64,000 nucleotides of DNA from Candidatus Peribacteria bacterium (lineage in GTDB: Bacteria > Patescibacteriota > Gracilibacteria > UBA1369 > 2-02-FULL-48-14). Shown in pieces: positions 51,448 to 60,857 of this stretch; within the stretch, counting starts at the first letter, position 1; each line of letters begins with the position of its first letter. A program made the position numbers and the translations under genes. Location of the stretch: the NCBI GenBank assembly GCA_943349825.1, contig CALQZQ010000002.1, positions 124,001-188,000 on the forward strand, read 5' to 3'. Under the pieces are notes generated by a model that saw only the letters and a program-made list of their open reading frames with translations, was not told where the DNA came from and made no database searches.

Positions 51448-52079
51448 AGCTTTTTCAGAATAGCAGAATAATAATCCTCGCGCTGCTCTGCGGGCAACCC
51501 TTCCAAAGCTTCCCTAAAAAATCCTTCCACCAAAAGTTCCATGGCAGCGGCTTCAGTAAGCCCGCGGGACAGCAAATAAAATAATTTTTCCGCATCTACT
51601 TTTTCCAAAGTGGCAGCGTGCGAAGCTTGCACTTCATCGTGTTCGATTTCTAGGGCCGGCACGGCTTCAATGCGCGCACCCGGGGACAAAAGCAAAGAAT
51701 GTTCGTGCAAACTGCCTTCCGCTCCAATGGATCCAGGAGCCATCTTGATGAGCCCATAAAATTGACTGAGAGCTTGGTCTTTCACGGCGCCCTTGGCCAC
51801 CAAGCTAGAAACGGTTCCACGCCCCTGATGGATGTGCTCCAAACGCAAAGTCTGCTCCTGTTTTTTATCACCAAAGAACACCACGTGCGAATTCACACTG
51901 CTGTGCTCTCCCTGGAGTTCCACCACCACGTGCGTCTTGGAAGATTTCTCATCCAGCACCGGCAAAAAATAATCCAATTTTGCTCCGGCCTTCAGCACAA
52001 AACGCAGCTGCTCATTCGGCGCACCCACGTGGGCCAGCGACCGACCTTCACCAACGACAATATTTTTGAGTGTAGGCAT
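51444..52079 (-). CDS. sufD: SufD-like, short form
   Basis: HEHSLLLSPGARIEAVPALEIEHDEVQASHAATLEKVDAEKLFYLLSRGLTEAAAMELLVEGF. Confidence 0.88.
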   Translation of the reverse strand: MPTLKNIVVGEGRSLAHVGAPNEQLRFVLKAGAKLDYFLPVLDEKSSKTHVVVELQGEHSSVNSHVVFFGDKKQEQTLRLEHIHQGRGTVSSLVAKGAVKDQALSQFYGLIKMAPGSIGAEGSLHEHSLLLSPGARIEAVPALEIEHDEVQASHAATLEKVDAEKLFYLLSRGLTEAAAMELLVEGFFREALEGLPAEQREDYYSAILKKL

Positions 52080-52081
52080 AA

Positions 52082-53494
52082 TTAAGCGATAGCACGTTCC
52101 ATTTCCATTTCAATGAGTCGATTCATTTCCACCGCGTATTCCAGCGGCAGTGCTTTCACAATCGGCTCAATGAATCCATTCACAATCATCGCGAGCGCCG
52201 CTTCTTCGGAGATCCCGCGGCTCTGCAAATAAAAGAGTTGTTCCTCGCTGATGCGGCCCACACTGGCTTCGTGCCCAATCGAAACGTCGTCTTCTTGAAT
52301 CCGCATGGTGGGGAAGGTGTCGTTTTTGGAAAGCGCGTCCAAAATGAGTGCGTCACAACGGATTTGTGACTTCGCACCCGTCGCACCTTTGGCCACGTGC
52401 AAGAGCCCGCGATACACATTCACGCCGCCATTTTTAGAGATGCTTTTGGAAAGCACCGTGGAAGATGTGTCCGGAGCCAAATGCATCACTTTCGCGCCCG
52501 TGTCTTGAATTTGTCCGGCATTGGCAAACGCTACTCCCAAATGATCCGCACGCGCACCGCGTCCCTTCAAAATCGAGCACGGATAGAGCATCGTGCGTCC
52601 ACTGCCCAAATTTCCACCCACCCATTCCATGATGGCATTTTCTTCCACAATCGCGCGCTTGGTGTTCAAATTATAAGTGTCTTGCGACCAGTTCTCCACG
52701 CTGGAATAACGGAATTTGGCCGACGGCTTAACAAAAATTTCCACACAACCCGCATGTAGGGAAGTGCTGCCATATTTGGGAGCCGAACACCCTTCGATGT
52801 AATGCGCCTCTCCACCGCTCTCCACCACAATCAAGGTGTGTTCGAATTGCCCCATGCTCTTGGCATTCATGCGGAAGTAGGCCTGCAGTGGCGCGGTCAC
52901 TTTCACGCCCTCGGGAATATACAAAAAGGTTCCGCCACTCCACACGGCGCCATGCAGCGCAGCGAATTTATGATCGTGCAGCGGCACACACTTCATAAAA
53001 TATTTTTTCACCAAGTCCGGATACTTCTGCAGCGCAATGTCCATGTCTTCAAAAAGCACGCCCTTCGCTTCCCATTCTTCTTTCAGCTTATGATAAGCAT
53101 TCAGCGAATCGTACTGAGCTCCCGTTCCAGCCAAAACTTTTCTTTCCGCTTCCGGAATCCCGAGCCGTTCAAAGGTTTTTTTAATGTCGTCCGGCACATC
53201 CTCCCACTTCGTCGCGTAACCGCCCATTTCCGAAGGCGCCGCGTAATAAATCAAACTTTCAAAATCGATGTCAGAAAGATCCACACCAAACTTTGGCAGA
53301 GGCATTTTCAAAAACGCCGCCAAACTTTTCAGACGATGCGCCAGCATCCATTCCGGCTCTTTTTTGTCCGAAGAAATCCGACGGATCAGCGCCTCAGAAA
53401 GGCCTTTCTGAGCCTTCAGCGCGTAGCTCTGTTGATTGGCTCCATCAAAAACACTGCGGTCCAAATCCTGCAAATAATCGAGTGCGCCACTCAT
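52082..53494 (-). CDS. sufB: SufB
   Basis: YIPEGVKVTAPLQAYFRMNAKSMGQFEHTLIVVESGGEAHYIEGCSAP. Confidence 0.97.
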   Translation of the reverse strand: MSGALDYLQDLDRSVFDGANQQSYALKAQKGLSEALIRRISSDKKEPEWMLAHRLKSLAAFLKMPLPKFGVDLSDIDFESLIYYAAPSEMGGYATKWEDVPDDIKKTFERLGIPEAERKVLAGTGAQYDSLNAYHKLKEEWEAKGVLFEDMDIALQKYPDLVKKYFMKCVPLHDHKFAALHGAVWSGGTFLYIPEGVKVTAPLQAYFRMNAKSMGQFEHTLIVVESGGEAHYIEGCSAPKYGSTSLHAGCVEIFVKPSAKFRYSSVENWSQDTYNLNTKRAIVEENAIMEWVGGNLGSGRTMLYPCSILKGRGARADHLGVAFANAGQIQDTGAKVMHLAPDTSSTVLSKSISKNGGVNVYRGLLHVAKGATGAKSQIRCDALILDALSKNDTFPTMRIQEDDVSIGHEASVGRISEEQLFYLQSRGISEEAALAMIVNGFIEPIVKALPLEYAVEMNRLIEMEMERAIA

Positions 53495-54270
53495 AGCATT
53501 TTAAGGGATGAAGGAATCTGCCGGCGAACATAGTCGTAGCCTTCCTTTTCCAGTTTTTTAGCGAGTTCTTTGCCGCCGCTCATCACCACACGTCCATCGA
53601 TCATGATGTGGATGAAATCCGGCTTCAAGTACTTCAGCATGCGTTCGTAGTGCGTGATCATCACAATGCTCTGCTCGGGCTTTCGCACCTCCGCAATCGC
53701 CTCACAAATCGTTTTCAGCGCATCGATGTCCAGACCCGAATCGGTCTCGTCCAGCACCGCGAGCTTCGGTTCCAAAAGAGCCATCTGTAAAATCTCCACT
53801 TTCTTTTTCTCTCCTCCTGAAAATCCTTCGTTCACATTGCGGTTCAAAAACGACAGTGGCAACTTGAGCCGCTCCATCATTTCCTGGACCTGCTTCTTAA
53901 ACGTATACAGCGGCACTGGCTTGAAGCTTTTCTTCCGAGCGCCCATCACACTGTTGTAAGCCGCTCGCAAAAACGACACCAAATTCACACCCGGAATTTC
54001 TTTGGGATATTGAAAAGCCAAAAACAGTCCCGCCGCCGCACGTTCCTCCGGTCGCATCCCCAGCAAATCCTTTGTGCCCAATTTCACACTGCCATCCGTC
54101 ACGGTGTAGCGAGGATGCCCCATGAGCGTAGAAGCCAGCGTACTTTTGCCACTTCCATTCGGCCCCATGATCGCATGCACTTCACCGGCCCCAATCTTCA
54201 AATTCAAACCGTGCAAAATCTCTTTGCTTTCGACTTTCACTTTCAGGTTGGTGATGCTCAGTAGCGCCAT
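53491..54270 (-). CDS. sufC: SufC ATPase
   Basis: MGPNGSGKSTLASTLMGHP; FSGGEKKKVEILQMALLEPKLAVLDETDSGLDIDAL. Confidence 0.97.
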   Translation of the reverse strand: MALLSITNLKVKVESKEILHGLNLKIGAGEVHAIMGPNGSGKSTLASTLMGHPRYTVTDGSVKLGTKDLLGMRPEERAAAGLFLAFQYPKEIPGVNLVSFLRAAYNSVMGARKKSFKPVPLYTFKKQVQEMMERLKLPLSFLNRNVNEGFSGGEKKKVEILQMALLEPKLAVLDETDSGLDIDALKTICEAIAEVRKPEQSIVMITHYERMLKYLKPDFIHIMIDGRVVMSGGKELAKKLEKEGYDYVRRQIPSSLKML

Positions 54271-54397
54271 AGTTTTTTAAGTACGTCTAGAGTACTGGGA
54301 ATGGCCCCGAGAATCAATACCTAGGGAAGGGAGCTTAAGAATAAATTTGACTTTTGTAAAGAAATGGACAATATAAGCCTATATCTAACTTTTAAAA

Positions 54398-54598
54398 ATG
54401 CCTGAACAAATCAGATCTGCAGAAGATGATAAAATGTTCCGTGGAAAACAAATCACTCTGCGACACGGACCTGGAGAATTAGATGAAGCAATGAAAAGTT
54501 GGGCAAGAGCGGTTGGGGCAGCTGCTTTGATAGCCTACGACAAAGAGCAAGGGAAAACGGTTGCAGTCTGGACCAACGAAGATACACAAGCGGTTTAG
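54398..54598 (+). CDS. Hypothetical small protein
   Basis: 66-aa ORF. Confidence 0.5.
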   Translation: MPEQIRSAEDDKMFRGKQITLRHGPGELDEAMKSWARAVGAAALIAYDKEQGKTVAVWTNEDTQAV

Positions 54599-54691
54599 AA
54601 TCCTTCATTGAAAAGTCTTCCAACTCCCTCTACACTAGCTCTGCCTTTAAGGCATTTGTTCTTTGTAAATGTGGGCCCGTAGCTCAGTTGG

Positions 54692-54925
54692 TTAGAGCAG
54701 GAGGCTCAAGTCGAGCGAAGCTACGTTGAGATTAGGATTATGAGTTTCTGCGTGACAATTGTTACAGAGCAGAATGCATTTTTTGAGTTCTTTTAAGATG
54801 AATTCCTCTTTTCTATTGGAAAGAGCGCGTGCATCTAAATTGAAATCTTTCTCTTTAGGGTTGAGATGGTGAAAGGCAAGGGCGGATAGATTTTTTCTAT
54901 AACCACACTTGCTGCATTTACTCAT
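54692..54925 (-). CDS. HNH endonuclease, antisense inside the group I intron
   Basis: CSKCGY...LAFHHLNPKEKDF...ELKKCILLCNNCHAETHN. Confidence 0.85.
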   Translation of the reverse strand: MSKCSKCGYRKNLSALAFHHLNPKEKDFNLDARALSNRKEEFILKELKKCILLCNNCHAETHNPNLNVASLDLSLLL

Positions 54926-55153
54926 AACCGAATTTTATCTCAATATGCTTCCCTTGCAAGGGCTGTTGGTAGAGGAATCTACCAATGAACATTTGCCAAA
55001 TTCGGGGAACCCTTCCTGCATCATGCAGTGGCGATCCCGAGCCAAGACCTCATTGAGGTAAGGTGTAGAGACTAGACGGCAAACACCCAGAACGGGTGAA
55101 GGTATAGTCCAGCTCACGAACTCGAAAGAGGTCACGAAAGTGATAGCGAGACG
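54707..55153 (+). other. Group I intron in anticodon loop (after U33)
   Basis: P/Q/R/S-like AAATTCGGGGAACCC, GATCCCGAGCCAAG, GTGTAGAGACTAGACGGC, AAGGTATAGTCC; P7 GACTA/TAGTC, P8 CACCC/GGGTG; terminal G. Confidence 0.93.
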
Positions 55154-55209
55154 CATAACTTCTTGGTCGTTGGTTCAAGTCCAACCGGGCCCACCATCCA
55201 AAAGTACGA

Positions 55210-55230
55210 AAAGTTTGCTAAACTTTTTCT
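55210..55230 (+). terminator. Intrinsic terminator after intron-containing tRNA
   Basis: AAAAGTTT-GCT-AAACTTTTTC. Confidence 0.55.
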
Positions 55231-55422
55231 GCATTTGAATTATGGGATCTATGAAAAAACTTGAATTCCGAAGGATAACTGATGAAACTATCTATAGATT
55301 CAGTCTAGTATGATCTTGTTTGGCTATAAGTCGAAGAGCTCGTGTGACCATCCTCAACTTTGCCGAGTCCTCCTTCAAAAAAGGAGAAAAATTTGGTATA
55401 ATGATAGGGAATAAAAACAAAA

Positions 55423-55824
55423 ATGCTAGAACTAGTACCTGATCAGCCCAAAAAACTATCTGCCGATTTTTTAGAGAAAGCGGGCATTCGCTGTTTCGAA
55501 ACAAATGAATTTAAAGATTGGTACGAGGCCATCCATGCGATTTTGGGTGAATCCGGGGTGGAACTGAGTGTCGATGTAATACGGGAACTTTTTTGTGGCT
55601 TGCCGGATTCCGCAGACGACGAAATCTTTGCGCTGACCCTAATTTCTTACCTGGTCGACAACAACTTGCTCACTAAAGCTCAAGTAGAAGACGAAGGTTG
55701 GGACGCCATTTTCCCTTCAAAAGAGGAAATGGAACGGGTGCACAAAGAGACTTCAGGCACCTTAGCTGAAGGTCAACACCTACGAGCAGAGCTCGAGCGC
55801 ACGATCGATCAAATGGCAAGTTGA
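55423..55824 (+). CDS. Hypothetical protein
   Basis: 133-aa acidic ORF; TATAAT 20 nt upstream. Confidence 0.65.
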   Translation: MLELVPDQPKKLSADFLEKAGIRCFETNEFKDWYEAIHAILGESGVELSVDVIRELFCGLPDSADDEIFALTLISYLVDNNLLTKAQVEDEGWDAIFPSKEEMERVHKETSGTLAEGQHLRAELERTIDQMAS

Positions 55825-55855
55825 GCCTTCAAACACTGCTTTTAAAGCCCACTAT

Positions 55856-56374
55856 TTAAATGGATTCCACACTGTCCCCGGAGTCCTCTTCTTCAGATGG
55901 ATGCAGGGCTTCGTCGTACAGGGCCTGCAGCACTTCCGAGTCACAGTGGTATTCCCCGCACACGGCAGTGTCCTCCACGCACAAATCTTGGCGACTGACG
56001 ATCTGAGTGTAGACATTCAGCCACGGAATCGCAGTTTCACACCACCACTCACTGCTCACGTAGATGGTTTTTTCGTCGCGATCAAAATCCCAGTCCGTCA
56101 CCTCTGTGGATTCTTCAATGGGCAGCGTGAAATTTTTATGCCCATCCGTGTCCAAACCTTCACCGGTAGCCAATTCCAGTATGTTATAACCGATGCCAGG
56201 AAGCGTGCTGCCGTCGGAAAGAAAGTGGATGTCAAAAGTTTCCAAATCATGATCCTGCCAGGTGGCTATTTTACTGTCGTCAGCGGTACAAGCCATGGCC
56301 AAAAGCAGCGGGGCCGCCAAGACACTCCGCATAGAGGATTTTATTACCGATGGAAACTCAGGAAGTCGCTCCAT
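55856..56374 (-). CDS. Hypothetical lipoprotein
   Basis: SVLAAPLLLAMACTADD lipobox. Confidence 0.65.
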   Translation of the reverse strand: MERLPEFPSVIKSSMRSVLAAPLLLAMACTADDSKIATWQDHDLETFDIHFLSDGSTLPGIGYNILELATGEGLDTDGHKNFTLPIEESTEVTDWDFDRDEKTIYVSSEWWCETAIPWLNVYTQIVSRQDLCVEDTAVCGEYHCDSEVLQALYDEALHPSEEEDSGDSVESI

Positions 56375-56554
56375 AGTAAATTAAAATAGGATTCATCATT
56401 GTCGCAAGACTTGACCCGTTTGAGCAAGCACGCCTCGCTCACTTGGGGCAGCGCAAAGCACACTTTTGTTTTGTACTAGCCATTCGTCAGATCTCACTTT
56501 GAAACTTGAAAAGCCCGCCAAAACCACTATACTCATCCCGCAATTCACTTATGT

Positions 56555-56631
56555 GGGCCCATAGCTCAGTTGGCTAGAGCGCTTCCATGGCATGGAAGAG
56601 GCCGTCGGTTCGAGTCCGATTGGGTCCACCA
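56555..56631 (+). tRNA. tRNA-Ala(GGC), CCA encoded
   Basis: GGGCCCATAGCTCAGTTGGCTAGAGCGCTTCCATGGCATGGAAGAGGCCGTCGGTTCGAGTCCGATTGGGTCCACCA. Confidence 0.95.
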
Positions 56632-56685
56632 TATTGACATTTAACGTATATGTTCTATTATACGTCCTCTTCACCGTGAGCACCT

Positions 56686-57237
56686 ATGCCTAAAGATGAG
56701 AACATACCAACTGCTCCGCCGCCAAAGCCAGATCCAAGAGTTTTGGTCGCTAAACCACATCCTCGAGAAGTAAAGGGTGACGCAAATGTCGATGAGTGGA
56801 CAGCGCTTGAACAAAGCACAACAGCTTTTTTAAATGAATTGGCTACTGAATTGTTTAGATACAGGTCAGCTATCCTTGCGGGTACGTACTTTTCTGTGTT
56901 TTGTTGTGCAGTCCCAATAGTTGCGCAGTGTGGCTTCAAAATAGGTGGCATGACATCTGAAAAGACTCCAACTGGCCATACACCACATTTTACTCAGCCT
57001 GAAGAGCGCCTCGTACAAGTGGTGGGCGCTAGGGGCTCTATGCAGCTTACAGATCCCGGTTTAGCTCAGGGACAATTTATCTGTGACAAGGAGTCTTCCC
57101 ATGTAAGTGTAACAAGCTGTCAAGGAGAATACTCTGTCACGGTAGATTACCGATGTGAAGTGGGACCCAATGCAACCAACATTTACCGCACGGTGAATTA
57201 CCAATGGGACCCAAACTGCTCACTCTCTACTCAATGA
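56686..57237 (+). CDS. Hypothetical membrane protein
   Basis: SAILAGTYFSVFCCAVPIVAQCG TM segment; ATGA overlap with next gene. Confidence 0.65.
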   Translation: MPKDENIPTAPPPKPDPRVLVAKPHPREVKGDANVDEWTALEQSTTAFLNELATELFRYRSAILAGTYFSVFCCAVPIVAQCGFKIGGMTSEKTPTGHTPHFTQPEERLVQVVGARGSMQLTDPGLAQGQFICDKESSHVSVTSCQGEYSVTVDYRCEVGPNATNIYRTVNYQWDPNCSLSTQ

Positions 57238-58328
57238 AAAGAGACCCTAATCTTTTTGGAGAAAATTTCCTTAGGAATTTTGATTCCGCACAAGGCTTAA
57301 ATTCAGATTTAAGCGACTTGCATCGTGATTCTATGGAGTCCTTAAGGAGGTTTAGAAGTATGAAGGCGGAAGGAAACGAAGCGAGGGAACTGAAGTCCGA
57401 TTTCTTCCCCCGAGGGAGGCTCAGGGAGAATTATGTAGCCGGCGTAAATGCAGCTAGTTCTAGAAGAGTGGCTGCCGCGGCTGACGACTTGAGAGAGATG
57501 TTTTTTAGAAGAGTGCTTTTGACCACGCAAGTTTTACATGAAAGACGGGAAAACTTTACTCGCTCCAGTTTAATGATAGATCATCCGGCTCACCACGTTT
57601 GGAGTGCCGAAGACAACCGCTTAAGTACGGTGGGGATGACACAAGGAGGCTTTGGGACCTGCTACCTTTTGGGTGTGATGAGTGGGATGTCTACTCATCC
57701 AACAGGTTTTCTGCACCTACAGCGTGCAATTGATCCCACACCTTCCAATAGTCAGTGGACAGTATCTTTCGGAGATTACTCCACCGTAATCAAAGTCTCG
57801 GACTTAATAGAAATAGAGTCCGTAAGGGGGAGGGCGGGTGTGCAAGCAAACTCATGTGCGCTCGAAATTTTGGAAAGAGCCTATCTCCGCTATCAAAAAG
57901 AACAGGTAGACGCCTATATTCCAACTATTCGCAAGGAAGAAATGGAAGGAGAAGGTGATGGTAAAGGAGGTGGTGCTAAAGGTAAACGCCAAGTCTTTCA
58001 GGATTTTGTAAGGCCATCTTATTTGGAAAGTGCAAGATATGCCACACCCTCCATGGGCGTACTAAATTCACACAACTCTAGAAGAATCCTGACCGCTTGG
58101 ACTCGCCCCTCTCCTCATTGGAAACTTGAATTCGTGAGTGAGGCCCGTGGTAAAAATGTTGAGGTCATCAACCACCACGCCTATACTCTGGAACAGATAG
58201 ATCGGAGTAGGCAAAACTTGGTCATTGTAAACCCACACGACACCGAACGACTTCGCTGGCGACTGACCTTTGAAGAATTTTGCAAACGGTTCCATCATCT
58301 TTACGTGGGAACTTTCCGGGAACTATAA
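57234..58328 (+). CDS. Calpain-like (C2) cysteine protease candidate
   Basis: GGFGTCYLLGVMSGM (Cys), NHHAYTLEQID (His), LVIVNPHD...W (Asn). Confidence 0.7.
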   Translation: MKRDPNLFGENFLRNFDSAQGLNSDLSDLHRDSMESLRRFRSMKAEGNEARELKSDFFPRGRLRENYVAGVNAASSRRVAAAADDLREMFFRRVLLTTQVLHERRENFTRSSLMIDHPAHHVWSAEDNRLSTVGMTQGGFGTCYLLGVMSGMSTHPTGFLHLQRAIDPTPSNSQWTVSFGDYSTVIKVSDLIEIESVRGRAGVQANSCALEILERAYLRYQKEQVDAYIPTIRKEEMEGEGDGKGGGAKGKRQVFQDFVRPSYLESARYATPSMGVLNSHNSRRILTAWTRPSPHWKLEFVSEARGKNVEVINHHAYTLEQIDRSRQNLVIVNPHDTERLRWRLTFEEFCKRFHHLYVGTFREL

Positions 58329-58432
58329 AACAACCAGTTCTAAGAGCATCGCTCTTGGTCCACCAAAAACCTTTGCTGCTCCCTTCCTCCGGAGTTCGTT
58401 TTCAGGTATAATAAAAAGATTATCTACTCACT

Positions 58433-59227
58433 ATGGAGTCCTACATCCATCAACCCGACGCCGAGCCCAACCGAAAAGAGCGGACTCATAATTACGCACT
58501 GGAACAGGAAAAAATTAAATCGGCCTCCAACCAAAATCGCCAACAGCTCATGGAAGAGCTAGCCACTGAGCAAATGCGAGTTTTGGAGACAACGCTTTGT
58601 AATCGAGAACTTAAAGGGGGAGTGAAGGTGCTGAGAGACAAGGTCTACACCAGAAAGGATACCTATACACCTCCAATCACCACCCATGGATCCTTCAGCT
58701 TTTACGATGCGCATGGAAATAAAATCGGAAGCATCAGCTCAGACCTAGGTAATCCTCCCTTTAAAATTCGGTGCGGTTTAGTCAATACACTGCAAGGATT
58801 GCCGAGCAGTGAAGTCATCCCCTGCAAAAAGGTCTCTGAAGTAGAACGCTTCATGTCTACGGTGTGGCTTACCCTTGCCAAAGAGCAAAAAAACTTAGAA
58901 CGAGCAGCGGAACTCCGAGGCAACTTGGACGATCTAGTGGGAAAGCCCATCTGTGGGGGCCAACTCCAATTGGGGGAAGTGATGAGCAACGGTATTCACA
59001 TGTATGTGATTTTAGACCCAGCTGGCAAGCAAGTCGGAGAACTTACCCCTACGGTAGACACCTCCACTTGGAACGCAGGTTGGTCAATGAACCTGTATGC
59101 CGAACAGGGAGGAATACTCGCTCGTGATAAAGAGGCAGTCCGTCAATTTTTAACCAACGACCCTTTTTGGATTGAAGTGGCATCTAGAAATCTAGCAGAT
59201 CCGGCACATGTAGCTTCCAATGAATAG
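58433..59227 (+). CDS. Hypothetical protein
   Basis: 264-aa ORF; TATAAT 20 nt upstream. Confidence 0.65.
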   Translation: MESYIHQPDAEPNRKERTHNYALEQEKIKSASNQNRQQLMEELATEQMRVLETTLCNRELKGGVKVLRDKVYTRKDTYTPPITTHGSFSFYDAHGNKIGSISSDLGNPPFKIRCGLVNTLQGLPSSEVIPCKKVSEVERFMSTVWLTLAKEQKNLERAAELRGNLDDLVGKPICGGQLQLGEVMSNGIHMYVILDPAGKQVGELTPTVDTSTWNAGWSMNLYAEQGGILARDKEAVRQFLTNDPFWIEVASRNLADPAHVASNE

Positions 59228-59230
59228 AAA

Positions 59231-59258
59231 TTGACGACGAGCAGATACATGTTATAAT
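59231..59258 (+). promoter_or_regulatory. Promoter of 59282 gene
   Basis: TTGACG, 16-nt spacer, TATAAT. Confidence 0.65.
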
Positions 59259-59281
59259 TCGCGAGCTTTTTTAGAAAAAAC

Positions 59282-59860
59282 ATGTCAATAGACGGCCCAA
59301 AGGGCAGAGATGAGGGCATAGAAGCGCGACGCGTGCAGCTCGGTTTGAGTGTGATCACCACTCCAGGGACCTTGGCTGAACAAGTAGCGAATTCCGCTAG
59401 AGAAATATTGGCGTTCACTGGAAAAGGGCCGGTGCTCGTCGGAGCTGTATCCGACGACCCTTACACGGAGTTTATGGACGACATGGATGAAGCTCTCTAC
59501 AGAGAAGCTTTGGCCTATGCCACTGAAGCGCTGCAAGGTATAGATCACGATCCGGCGACTCTTTTGGCGGTGATTTTAAACGAAATCCTCTTACGCGAAG
59601 AGCACTGGCTGACCCCAGAGGAGGAGCCCGAGCCCGAAGAACACGAGATAGAAGGACTTTCACAAGAAGTGGAAGGAAGTATCTACCACCTCTTCGATCC
59701 TGAGTCTGACGACTATGGAGAAGACATTGAAGCCCTGGGAGACGAGGACGAGGATGAGGAAGGCCAGGAAGTGGTTCGTCACGCTTTCAGCCTCCATGCA
59801 CCCGATGCTTTTCCGAAGCTTTGCCGGGCTATCGACGAGTATGTGGCGGACTTAAAGTAG
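59282..59860 (+). CDS. Hypothetical protein with acidic C-terminal region
   Basis: 192-aa ORF with clear promoter. Confidence 0.65.
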   Translation: MSIDGPKGRDEGIEARRVQLGLSVITTPGTLAEQVANSAREILAFTGKGPVLVGAVSDDPYTEFMDDMDEALYREALAYATEALQGIDHDPATLLAVILNEILLREEHWLTPEEEPEPEEHEIEGLSQEVEGSIYHLFDPESDDYGEDIEALGDEDEDEEGQEVVRHAFSLHAPDAFPKLCRAIDEYVADLK

Positions 59861-59894
59861 ACAAGCACCTCCACACGTGTCTTAATGCCTACAT

Positions 59895-60857
59895 ATGCAA
59901 AGCGATCTGATTAGAAAAGCCACGGAAGTCCTCCAAGGGGGAGGTCTCGTCGCTTTTCCCACCGAAACGGTTTATGGCCTCGGGGCCAACGCCTTTGAAA
60001 GTGCTGCTGTCGAAAAAATCTTCAGCATGAAGGAGCGTCCCAGTTCCAATCCGCTCATCGTACACATCGCTGAAATCAGCCAGTTAAAAGATTTGGTTGA
60101 AAAAGTAGAACCCATGGAACAGCTGCTGATTGCTGCTTTTTGGCCTGGCCCGCTCACGCTCGTGTTCCCAAAGTCCGACAAAGTACCCAAAATCGTCAGT
60201 GGCGGCTTAAAAACCGTGGCGGTGCGCATGCCGGCTCACCCGATGGCCTTGGAACTGATCAAGAGCTGTGGCTTTCCCATAGCCGCTCCTTCGGCCAATC
60301 CATCCGGCAAACCCAGCGCCACCCACCACGAGCACGTAAAAGCCTATTTTGGAGATCGCATCTTCCGCATGGAAGGAGGCGAAACCCAGCACGGCTTGGA
60401 ATCGACCGTGGTTCAGGTGAAAAACAAAGTGCCGCACATCTATCGTCTTGGCTCGGTGACTCCGGAAGACATCGAACGTGTAACAGGTGTAAAGCCCGTG
60501 ATAGACACGCGTTCACCGCATTCGCCGGGCACCCATTTCAAGCACTATTCCCCAGAAACGCAGCTCTGCGTCTTGACTAAAGAAGTCTGGAAAACCCGCA
60601 TTTACCAAGCCCTGGAGCACGGCAAGCGCGTGGGCATTTTGGCCACCACAGAAAGCGCCAGAAGTTTGAGAGGTTTCGAAGTCACCGTCTTCGATCTTGG
60701 CTCCGAATCCAACCTCATGGAAGTAGGCTCCCGCCTCTACAGTGGCTTGATTGAGCTCGATCAACAGAAGTTGAATATAATTTTTGTTCAAGAATTTCCA
60801 AAAACAGGTTTGGGACTCGCCATCATGGACAGGCTCCAACGCGCTGCCAGCCGCTAA
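59895..60857 (+). CDS. L-threonylcarbamoyladenylate synthase (Sua5 type)
   Basis: GGLVAFPTETVYGLGANAF; PSSNPLIVHI; APSANPSGKPSAT; C-terminal Sua5 domain. Confidence 0.96.
   Translation: MQSDLIRKATEVLQGGGLVAFPTETVYGLGANAFESAAVEKIFSMKERPSSNPLIVHIAEISQLKDLVEKVEPMEQLLIAAFWPGPLTLVFPKSDKVPKIVSGGLKTVAVRMPAHPMALELIKSCGFPIAAPSANPSGKPSATHHEHVKAYFGDRIFRMEGGETQHGLESTVVQVKNKVPHIYRLGSVTPEDIERVTGVKPVIDTRSPHSPGTHFKHYSPETQLCVLTKEVWKTRIYQALEHGKRVGILATTESARSLRGFEVTVFDLGSESNLMEVGSRLYSGLIELDQQKLNIIFVQEFPKTGLGLAIMDRLQRAASR

Larger units (their letters stand above)
54673..55196 (+). tRNA. CAU-anticodon tRNA (probably tRNA-Ile2, alternatively elongator tRNA-Met) interrupted by a group I intron
   Basis: Exons 54673-54706 and 55154-55196 join to GGGCCCGTAGCTCAGTTGGTTAGAGCAGGAGGCTCATAACTTCTTGGTCGTTGGTTCAAGTCCAACCGGGCCCACCA (77 nt cloverleaf). 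Confidence 0.92.

Noticed and set aside
49850-54270. SUF cluster as a novel system
   Set aside because: sufC-B-D-S-U order is a known arrangement; only the short SufD is slightly unusual.
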